6,730 nucleotides of DNA from NCBI GenBank assembly GCA_036679665.1, contig JAZHEJ010000027.1, positions 1 through 6,730 of the forward strand, given 5' to 3'. Both the position numbers and the translations under genes were made by a program. The notes beneath the pieces are model-generated. The model made no database searches. It was not told where the DNA came from and saw only the letters and a program-made list of their open reading frames with translations. Source of the stretch: Tethybacter castelli. Lineage in GTDB: Bacteria > Pseudomonadota > Gammaproteobacteria > Tethybacterales > Tethybacteraceae. Each line of letters begins with the position of its first letter. Within the stretch, counting starts at the first letter, position 1. Positions 1 through 4,738 of this stretch are shown here, piece after piece.

Positions 1-83
1 GAATGTAGTTCAGATGGCGAAAGCGGTGCTGCGCAACGGTGCGACACTTGACGGTGCGTACCTGAGTCGGATCGGCTCTGCCC
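1..83. repeat. Direct repeat, copy A (open at the left edge)
   Basis: Bases 1-83 match 363-445 in the same orientation with one difference (C at 78, T at 440); the two copies are offset by 362 bp. Copy A begins at the first base of the window, so its true left limit is unseen. It ends inside the OsmC reading frame and shifts the frame, because 362 is not a multiple of three. Confidence 0.95.
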
Positions 84-522
84 GCGGCGCGGCGGCATCG
101 ATATGCGCCTTGATGCGCACGTCGGTGAACCCGACCGGTTTTTCCGAAGTATCGCCCACGCCCCACACCGAAGTAATGTTGATATCTGCTTCAAGCTCAA
201 GCTCAAGCTTGGAGATCACAATACCGCGGTCTACCGCGTTGGCGTGGATGCCCACCGAAATGCACGTGCCCAATGCGGCTAGCGCAGCTTCGGACGGATT
301 CGGTGCGGTATCGTCGCCTAGCAGCGCCGGCGGCTCGTCCACCACATGCGCCGGCAGGTTGCGAATGTAGTTCAGATGGCGAAAGCGGTGCTGCGCAACG
401 GTGCGACACTTGACGGTGCGTACCTGAGTCGGATCGGCTTTGCCCTTTTCGGCCAAAGCGGATAGCCCAGCTTTGTCAATCGGGTCTAGCGGTACAGAAA
501 TTTTGTCATTTTTGTCATTCAT
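10..522 (-). CDS. OsmC/Ohr-family protein with aberrant, frameshifted C-terminus (probably a damaged gene)
   Basis: OsmC-family proteins are small cytoplasmic enzymes, typically thiol peroxidases acting on organic hydroperoxides. Residues 45-148 carry the family fold, including the segment GTCISVGIHANA with Cys87 at the usual position of the reactive cysteine, then LELELEADIN and a DVRIKAHIDA strand. The start is the ATG at 522 with AGGA eight bases upstream. The gene lies 38 nt behind the permease and is probably the last of the ABC operon. After about residue 148 the family sequence stops: residues 149-170 are an out-of-frame reading of a duplicated piece of this gene's own 5' part, ending at a TGA at 12-10. 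The last helix and strand of the fold are therefore missing, and activity is doubtful. The family call is firm. Whether the damage is real or a contig-edge artefact is open. The closest subgroup (peroxidase or uncharacterised OsmC-like) cannot be decided. Confidence 0.8.
   Translation of the reverse strand: MNDKNDKISVPLDPIDKAGLSALAEKGKADPTQVRTVKCRTVAQHRFRHLNYIRNLPAHVVDEPPALLGDDTAPNPSEAALAALGTCISVGIHANAVDRGIVISKLELELEADINITSVWGVGDTSEKPVGFTDVRIKAHIDAAAPRAEPIRLRYAPSSVAPLRSTAFAI
363..445. repeat. Direct repeat, copy B (native position inside the OsmC gene)
   Basis: This copy encodes about residues 26-53 of the OsmC protein in frame, running into the RHLNYIRN segment that leads to the conserved core, so it is taken as the original. 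Copy A at 1-83 is the displaced one. Confidence 0.93.
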
Positions 523-560
523 GGGATTGCTCCTAAAGTAAGGTTGGCGCTAGTACTTTT

Positions 561-1370
561 CTAGCTCGTTGCGTGCCACGCCCAGCGACGAACCAGCATG
601 TGCATTATCGTATCAAGTGCCAAGCCGACGATGCCGATTGCCAGCACCATCGCTGCAAGGCGATCGTATTCCAGCGCGTCGCGCGCATCATTAAGCGAGT
701 AACCCAGGCCGGAAGTTACGCCGAGCAGCTCAGCCGGCACCAATACTATCCACGCTACACCCAACGCCTGACGCAGCCCGGCGAATACGTCTTGGGCGAT
801 CGCAGGAAGCACGAAGTCGCGCAGCATGGCAAATCTGCCGGCGCCTAGGTTGACTGCCAGCTCGAACCACTCGGGGTTGAAGCGCCGGATCGCGCCGGCG
901 ACCGCGAACAGGACCGGCCACAACGCCGCGGCGCTGATGATGAAAATGATCGCACCGTCCCAGGTGTCAAAGGCGATGATCGCAACCGGCATCCACGCTA
1001 GCGGACTAACCATGCGCAGCAATTGAAACGGAATATGGGTTACAGTGCGCAGACGGCCGATCAGACCCACCGCAACGCCGAGTGCAACCCCGACCACTCC
1101 GGCTAGCGCTAGTCCCGCGCCGACTCGGCCCAAGCTCGCGGTCAAGTGTACGAACAGCGATCCATCCGCGACCGCCGCCGCTAACTCCGGCAGCGCGTGG
1201 CGCGGTGCCATCTCGGCAAACGCAACAAGATCCGGATCAAAAACCATCAGCCAACTAAGCAGCTGCCAGATCGCAAGCAAAGCGGCAAGCCCAACGCTAC
1301 CTTGCACCACGCCGGCACGTAGCGCCATGCGCGGCCAAACAATTATCACCGTACGCAATGCCACGATCAC
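561..1370 (-). CDS. ABC transporter permease, NitT/TauT (SsuC/TauC-like) class
   Basis: Inner-membrane subunit of a binding-protein-dependent importer, 269 aa, the usual length for the SsuC/TauC/NrtB class. Hydrophobic segments are seen near residues 24-43, 85-107, 140-160 and 238-258, with weaker ones between. The cytoplasmic EAA loop that docks on the ATPase lies at about 170-200: it starts ELAVNLGAG and contains FVLPAIAQ and GLR, close to the consensus with its invariant Gly and LP. The assigned start is GTG at 1370, whose bases overlap the TGA of the substrate-binding gene (GTGA, 4-nt overlap), which points to translational coupling. An ATG at 1328 (residue 15) is an alternative start. 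The stop is TAG. The substrate cannot be told from the permease. The gene is intact, with no broken motif. Confidence 0.9.
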   Translation of the reverse strand: MIVALRTVIIVWPRMALRAGVVQGSVGLAALLAIWQLLSWLMVFDPDLVAFAEMAPRHALPELAAAVADGSLFVHLTASLGRVGAGLALAGVVGVALGVAVGLIGRLRTVTHIPFQLLRMVSPLAWMPVAIIAFDTWDGAIIFIISAAALWPVLFAVAGAIRRFNPEWFELAVNLGAGRFAMLRDFVLPAIAQDVFAGLRQALGVAWIVLVPAELLGVTSGLGYSLNDARDALEYDRLAAMVLAIGIVGLALDTIMHMLVRRWAWHATS

Positions 1371-2539
1371 AACACGACCACCTCCTCACGGACAAACGGG
1401 TTATCCGGATCTACGCCCGGGCCGGCTAGCCATTCTGGATGAGCAGACAGCGCGTTGGCAACTAGCTCGTAGTCAACTAAGTCCGCAGCGATAAAGTCCG
1501 GATCAAGCCCGGACAGAAACCCAGCGTCCGAGCCGCCGATGGTACGGCGCATTTCGCGCACTAGCAGCTTCGTCGCGCTCGGATACGGATACGGCGCAAA
1601 ATCAATCCGCCCGTTACCCCATTGGCTAGCATGTCGCACCGCGCCGGAATCGCGGTACTCAGGTACTTCGTAGTGAGTCATCGCGCGCAGCACCACTTCA
1701 CCTGGTACCGGCAGCAGCCCTTCGCCGTCGCGCGACAGCAAGCCGGCGACCTTAGCCTTGTTGGCCGAAGCGTATGCCGAAGCGCGCACCACCGCATTAA
1801 TAACTTTCTGCGCCCATTCTCGCCGGCCGTTAAGATCGGCCTCGTGCATCGTTACCACACAGCACGGATGGTTCTTCCAGATGTCGCCGGTAAAGCGCAG
1901 CACCCTGCCGCCGGCTCTGAGTTCGCCAAGCGCATTGAACGGTTCAGCGACGATGTAGCCGTCGATCTTGCGCGCCGCCAATGCCGCGGGCATCTCCGGC
2001 GGAGGCAATACTTGTAGATTGACCTCGTTAGCGGCAAGCTGTTCACCTTGGGATTTGATCACTGGGCGCAGCCCGGCGCTACGTAGTGCCATCTGCAGCA
2101 CGATGTTGTGCATCGAGTACCAAAATGGCACCGCAACCTGTCGCCCGCCGCAATCGGCGAACGAACCGATCCCGGTTTTGCCGCCGACTACCAATGCGGA
2201 ACCGTTGGTATGACACCAGGCCGCAACCTTAACCGGCACTTTATTGTTGTAGCGCATCCAGATCGGAATCGGCTTAAGCAGATGCACTAAATTGAAATCG
2301 TGGTTCGCGAAGCTTTCCACTAGCGCCGGCCATGAGCGGATCAAAGTCGGCCGCGGCGCCTCAAGGCCCTCGTCGGCAAAATAGCCCAGCGCCCACGCCA
2401 CTAGCAGCGGGGTCGCGTCGGTGATCGGCAGATAGCCGATTCGCACTATCGCGTCATCAGCCGCGGCCACGGTACGTCCGCCAAGCAGCGTCGCTAATGC
2501 GCCGCCAGCAAGCATATCAAGCGCGGTGCGCCGCGTCAT
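1367..2539 (-). CDS. ABC transporter substrate-binding protein, NrtA/CmpA-like (NMT1/TauT superfamily), Tat-type signal
   Basis: Periplasmic solute receptor, 390 aa from the chosen ATG at 2539. The N-terminus MTRRTALDML followed by an Ala/Leu/Gly-rich stretch ending in AAA at 25-27 looks like a twin-arginine signal peptide, so the protein may be exported folded. The mature part opens with VRIGYLPITDATPLLVA, typical of the NrtA/CmpA-like branch, and a later AARKIDGYIVAEPFNA segment (the domain II ligand wall) fits too. The ATG has only a very close GGGGA ahead of it. In-frame upstream starts at 2599 (ATG) and 2629 (TTG) would add residues that hide the signal peptide and have no visible Shine-Dalgarno site, so I prefer 2539. 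The gene sits between the ATPase and permease genes of the same operon. The ligand is unknown: nitrate, bicarbonate, sulfonates and pyrimidine-like molecules are all known for relatives. Confidence 0.88.
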   Translation of the reverse strand: MTRRTALDMLAGGALATLLGGRTVAAADDAIVRIGYLPITDATPLLVAWALGYFADEGLEAPRPTLIRSWPALVESFANHDFNLVHLLKPIPIWMRYNNKVPVKVAAWCHTNGSALVVGGKTGIGSFADCGGRQVAVPFWYSMHNIVLQMALRSAGLRPVIKSQGEQLAANEVNLQVLPPPEMPAALAARKIDGYIVAEPFNALGELRAGGRVLRFTGDIWKNHPCCVVTMHEADLNGRREWAQKVINAVVRASAYASANKAKVAGLLSRDGEGLLPVPGEVVLRAMTHYEVPEYRDSGAVRHASQWGNGRIDFAPYPYPSATKLLVREMRRTIGGSDAGFLSGLDPDFIAADLVDYELVANALSAHPEWLAGPGVDPDNPFVREEVVVL

Positions 2540-2609
2540 GCTCCCCGGTAGGTACCCGACCCGGTCGGTAGCGTCGTTATCGCCTAAATCAGTGCACATA
2601 CAATGTTGT

Positions 2610-3278
2610 TTAGTTGTGTAGCGCGGCAACGTTGCGGGGCCGCCAGGACACCGGTGATAATGAGCCTAGCTCCTCCATCGACAGGATCCGACCACCAAAC
2701 GCGGTCGCCTCGTCGTACTGGTGGGTAACTAGCACAATCGGCATTTTGCGCGCCTCGGCAGTTTTGAGTACCAAGTAGCGCAAGCCCGCGCGCAGCTCGA
2801 TGTCAAGCGCGGAAAAAGGCTCGTCCAAAAGCAGCGCGTCAGGACACATCGCCATCGTGCGCGCTAGCGCGGCGCGCTGGCGCTGGCCGCCGGACAGTTC
2901 GTGGACCCGCCGCCCGCCAAGGCCGGCAAGGCCCACCTGCTCAAGCAGCACGCCGGCTTGCACTTCGTTGCACTCGTGCTGGCTGTAGCGCCCGCCTAAC
3001 GCGATATTTTGAGCGACGTTCAGCCACGGTAGCAGCATCGGGTGCTGGAACATCAACGCTAGACGCAACGCGCGGCCTTCAATTTTTGCGCGATGGATTT
3101 CGCCGTCGCACGGATCTTTAACCCCGGCGAGAATTTTCAATAGGGTGGATTTGCCCGAACCGCTCGGTCCTAGGATCGCGATGTTCTCGCCGGAATACAC
3201 CGTAACCGACAGGTTGTCAAATACCGTTTCGCCAGCGTGATACGTGGCGGAAATTTTTTTTGCCTCAATAAGCTTCAT
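2610..3278 (-). CDS. ABC transporter ATP-binding protein, NitT/TauT (SsuB/TauB/NrtD-like) class
   Basis: Cytoplasmic ATPase that powers the importer, 222 aa, slightly short for the class (usually about 240-270). All nucleotide-binding motifs are intact: Walker A GPSGSGKST at 37-45, Q-loop Gln78, signature LSGGQRQR at 128-135, Walker B LLLDEP at 149-154, D-loop SALD, and switch His186 in LVTHQYDEA. I chose the ATG at 3278 because MKLIEAKKISATY is the expected first strand and GGGA lies seven bases upstream; an extension to 3320 would run through the promoter. It is the first gene of the operon, 70 nt ahead of the binding-protein ATG. The C-terminus is short after the last conserved helix, but no motif is lost. 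The family call is very secure; the transported substrate is not. Confidence 0.93.
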   Translation of the reverse strand: MKLIEAKKISATYHAGETVFDNLSVTVYSGENIAILGPSGSGKSTLLKILAGVKDPCDGEIHRAKIEGRALRLALMFQHPMLLPWLNVAQNIALGGRYSQHECNEVQAGVLLEQVGLAGLGGRRVHELSGGQRQRAALARTMAMCPDALLLDEPFSALDIELRAGLRYLVLKTAEARKMPIVLVTHQYDEATAFGGRILSMEELGSLSPVSWRPRNVAALHN

Positions 3279-3300
3279 AGTGTTGTCCCAACAGAAGCCG

Positions 3301-3306
3301 ATTATA
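3301..3306 (-). promoter_or_regulatory. Candidate -10 box (TATAAT) for the ABC transporter operon
   Basis: A perfect TATAAT reads leftward 22 bases before the ATPase ATG, which would put the transcript start in the low 3290s with a short leader holding the GGGA ribosome site. No TTGACA-like box lies 16-18 bp upstream. The site overlaps the 13-bp repeated motif, as a repressor operator would. Confidence 0.4.
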
Positions 3307-3314
3307 TACCATAT
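3302..3314. promoter_or_regulatory. Putative operator copy 1, TTATATACCATAT
   Basis: This is identical over 13 bp to the copy at 3356-3368, with 54 bp between their starts (about five helical turns). It overlaps the candidate -10 of the leftward operon. Read on the minus strand it contains GGTATA, a core known for GntR-family sites such as those of NanR and ExuR/UxuR in E. coli. Linking it to such a regulator is inference. Confidence 0.4.
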
Positions 3315-3354
3315 TGGCATAGAAATTTCTTTTTATATTCAAAAAAAGAATAGT

Positions 3355-3371
3355 CTTATATACCATATAAG
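3355..3371. promoter_or_regulatory. Putative operator copy 2, dyad CTTATAT-ACC-ATATAAG
   Basis: This is a perfect dyad with 7-bp arms and a 3-bp centre, and it contains the second copy of the 13-bp motif. It ends four bases before the GAGGGG ribosome site of the rightward gene, so a bound protein would block that gene's start region. Confidence 0.45.
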
Positions 3372-3384
3372 AAAGAGGGGAACT

Positions 3385-3722
3385 ATGAAACTACCCAAAA
3401 ACATTGCCGCGTGCCTGTTGGCATCATCCTTAATGACGGCCGCGGTACATGCCGCAAAGCTGGAAGTAACCCACTGGTGGACTTTCGGCGGTGAAGCGGC
3501 CGCAGTGGGCGAACTCGCCAAAGCGTTCAACTCCAAGACTAGTCATAGCTGGACTAATGCTTGATTTGACCGACGTCGCCACGCGTGAAAACTGGCGCAA
3601 CATCGTCCATCCAGTTTCGCTGCTTGACAGCTGCACCGTTGACGGCAAAGTCTACTGTGCGCCGGTAAACATCCATTCCTGGCAGTGGATCTGGCTGTCG
3701 CACGCCGTCTACCGCCGTGTAC
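3385..3722 (+). pseudogene. Sugar ABC transporter substrate-binding protein, internally deleted, frameshifted and 3'-truncated
   Basis: This is the remnant of a periplasmic sugar-binding protein of the glucose/mannose type (bacterial solute-binding family 1). The start is well preserved: GAGGGG four bases before the ATG at 3385, then a Sec signal peptide ending AVHAA and the mature start KLEVTHWWTFGGEAAAVGEL. The first frame stops at a TGA at 3562-3564. A second plus-strand frame then carries the family segment AGLMLDLTDVATRENW through KVYCAPVNIHSWQWIWLS, lost after about 3722. Between the two, roughly 40-50 residues expected in the family are absent, and the join falls in bases 3547-3560, where the two frames read nearly the same bases (SWTNA against AGLML); this fits a deletion between short matching tracts. 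More than half of the usual roughly 410-residue protein is gone. No permease or ATPase partner follows. Confidence 0.82.
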
Positions 3723-3866
3723 GTGAGTCTGCATACTGCTGTGCAGTTAATTCCTTTATGCCGTGACGAAAAAATACTTGCTACTGGAATACGCTATAGG
3801 CGTACTGGTGAAGCTGCAATTGGAGCAGACTTAGCTAATCGTGGCAATTTATGTTCTTTAGGCTAA
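3717..3866 (+). other. Unidentified open-frame remnant downstream of the broken sugar-binding gene
   Basis: A plus-strand frame, open from GTG codons at 3717 and 3723 to a TAA at 3864-3866, encodes a tail reading CRDEKILATGIRYRRTGEAA and then IGADLANRG. Its composition is protein-like and richer in charged residues than chance AT-rich sequence, so it may be the 3' end of another deleted gene fused to the binding-protein remnant. I do not recognise the family. No ribosome site or ATG precedes it, and it may be chance. Confidence 0.25.
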
Positions 3867-3950
3867 AAACAAATTTGTTTGCGGATAAAACGCAAACAAA
3901 TCGGTTTTTATAACCCATTGTTTTATATGGTTTTTTATTTTTTTTAGCCT
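3860..3950. repeat. Nested inverted repeats in AT-rich spacer
   Basis: Perfect 10-bp outer arms AGGCTAAAAA (3860-3869) and TTTTTAGCCT (3941-3950) enclose a perfect 11-bp hairpin, ATTTGTTTGCG (3873-3883), a 7-base loop, and CGCAAACAAAT (3891-3901). No target-site duplication flanks the outer arms, so a miniature transposable element is possible but unproven. Because the right outer arm ends in a T-run and the inner stem is AT-rich, an inefficient terminator is another reading. Confidence 0.5.
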
Positions 3951-3964
3951 TCAAAACTGCCATT

Positions 3965-3988
3965 TTTGCGGAATGGGCGCAAACAAAT
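3965..3988. repeat. Second copy of the TTTGCG-N7-CGCAAACAAAT hairpin
   Basis: Bases 3965-3988 match 3878-3901 at 19 of 24 positions. The stem halves TTTGCG and CGCAAA and the tail CAAAT are identical, and all five differences fall in the 7-base loop. This is the pattern of a conserved palindromic site with a free centre, as for a regulator operator or a small structured repeat. Confidence 0.45.
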
Positions 3989-4153
3989 ATTATCTGTCGC
4001 TAGCCCAGAACGGCACGTGTTTCATCGCTTCGTTTCGTACTTTGGATTCGTATCAATGAATTATGCCTATACCGTGGTTAAATGCGATGAGCTATTACTG
4101 CACACGGCAGTACTAAATATCACACTCGAGCAAAGTGCACGTAGGCCAAGACA

Positions 4154-4252
4154 ATGACCATGAACAATTATCAGCGTGCATTCGGTGCCGGCAAACCAGT
4201 GATCGGCATGAAGCATTTCGGAGCCCTGCCTGGCACTCCTTTGTATGACGAG
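4154..4252 (+). pseudogene. BtpA/SgcQ-family protein, 5' stub only
   Basis: BtpA/SgcQ proteins are TIM-barrel-like proteins of about 260-280 aa; cyanobacterial BtpA affects photosystem I, and enteric SgcQ is an uncharacterised member of a sugar-related cluster. Here only the first part remains. From the ATG at 4154 (or 4160) the frame reads NNYQRAFGAGKPVIGMKHFG and then ALPGTPLYDE, which matches the conserved first strand and loop (VIGM-H-ALPG-P). After about base 4252 the frame runs on to a stop at 4343-4345 with no family resemblance, so roughly 90 percent of the gene is missing. The ribosome site is weak. Its place next to a sugar-binding remnant and upstream of glycosidases suits a lost sugar-utilisation cluster. 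Confidence 0.65.
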
Positions 4253-4738
4253 ACCGTCGTGAAACCGGCCTGCTTGATGCCGAGTCAATTAATTCTGATT
4301 CGGGGCAATAGGCATATAAGCCCCATAAAAAGTGTAGTGCTTTAATCAAGTGGATCATCGAAACTGGATTAGAAACATATCAGCAGCCAGAACGCTTTCC
4401 TATTATCAAAGTTGAAGAGATTGAATTGATTGTCTGGATAGCAATAAAAGCAAAAAATTAAAAAATTGCAATTGAAATAAAGCTTTTATCGCAAAAAAAC
4501 ATTTTTTACTTTGGAAACTTATAGTATTAAGCCAACCATTCATAATTTGCTGCGCTAACAAACATTTATTTTTGGTAACCTGTTCCAACTATAAGACAGT
4601 TGTCATTCAGTCAGTAAACTAGCTTCATTTTTTCGCCTACCCTTTGCTACGCCATCGAACTTGGCGTTGCTTTAGCTTACGACAGTTATTTTTGCTTAAC
4701 CAAGAAGGGTACTAAATTGCGCAGGTTGGAACGCCATA
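4253..4738. other. AT-rich spacer without a recognisable gene
   Basis: Between the BtpA stub and the melA stop I see no supportable gene. Frames here are short, lack ribosome sites and match nothing I know; one start-less plus frame ends at a TAA at 4459-4461. The region has poly-A and poly-T runs, an 8-bp inverted repeat ATAAAAGC/GCTTTTAT (4444-4451, 4482-4489) and the stem-loop at 4646-4670. It is best read as decayed DNA with the melA 3' flank at its right end. Confidence 0.6.
4646..4670. other. Stem-loop downstream of melA
   Basis: ACGCCA (4649-4654) pairs with TGGCGT (4662-4667) across a 7-base loop. Beyond one T-T mismatch, GC pairs with GC at the base. It lies about 70 bases past the melA stop, but on the melA strand no T-run follows, so it is not a typical intrinsic terminator. 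It could stabilise the 3' end of the message. Confidence 0.3.

Larger units (their letters stand above)
3279..3384. promoter_or_regulatory. Divergent intergenic control region between the ABC operon and the sugar-binding-protein gene
   Basis: This 106-base AT-rich spacer separates the leftward ATPase gene from the rightward binding-protein remnant and must hold, or have held, both promoters. It contains two copies of TTATATACCATAT (3302-3314 and 3356-3368) and a perfect TATAAT on the minus strand at 3306-3301. The minus -10 has no good -35 at 16-18 bp, so an activator may be needed or the site may be decayed. I could not assign a convincing rightward -35/-10 pair. Confidence 0.6.

Noticed and set aside
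192..209. Three tandem copies of CAAGCT inside the OsmC gene
   Set aside because: They encode alternating Leu-Glu of a normal beta-strand (LELELE) in the family, so they are explained by coding sequence, though they could be slippage-prone.
1045..1494. 149-codon plus-strand frame across the permease and binding-protein junction
   Set aside because: It is a shadow of the minus-strand genes: low-complexity Pro/Thr/Ala/Ser translation, no ribosome site, and it spans two well-supported genes.
2540..2629. N-terminal extension of the substrate-binding protein from TTG 2629 or ATG 2599
   Set aside because: The extension would put about 20-30 residues before a clear twin-arginine signal peptide, and neither start has a Shine-Dalgarno site. 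ATG 2599 is kept as a minor alternative.
3279..3320. N-terminal extension of the ATP-binding protein to 3320
   Set aside because: It would cover the -10 and operator-like motif. ATG 3278 has a good GGGA and starts the expected first strand.
3966..4157. 63-codon plus frame ahead of the BtpA stub
   Set aside because: It has no ribosome site and no family resemblance, and overlaps the repeated palindrome; it is probably a chance frame in decayed sequence.
4312..4461. 50-codon plus frame ending at a TAA (contains ALIKWIIETGLETYQQ)
   Set aside because: There is no start codon with a ribosome site, an in-frame stop lies just upstream and no family is recognised. It could be an old gene fragment, but this cannot be supported.
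4406..4588. 60-codon minus frame with a Leu-rich segment
   Set aside because: Its hydrophobic look comes from AT-rich runs read as Phe/Leu; no ribosome site or homology is seen.
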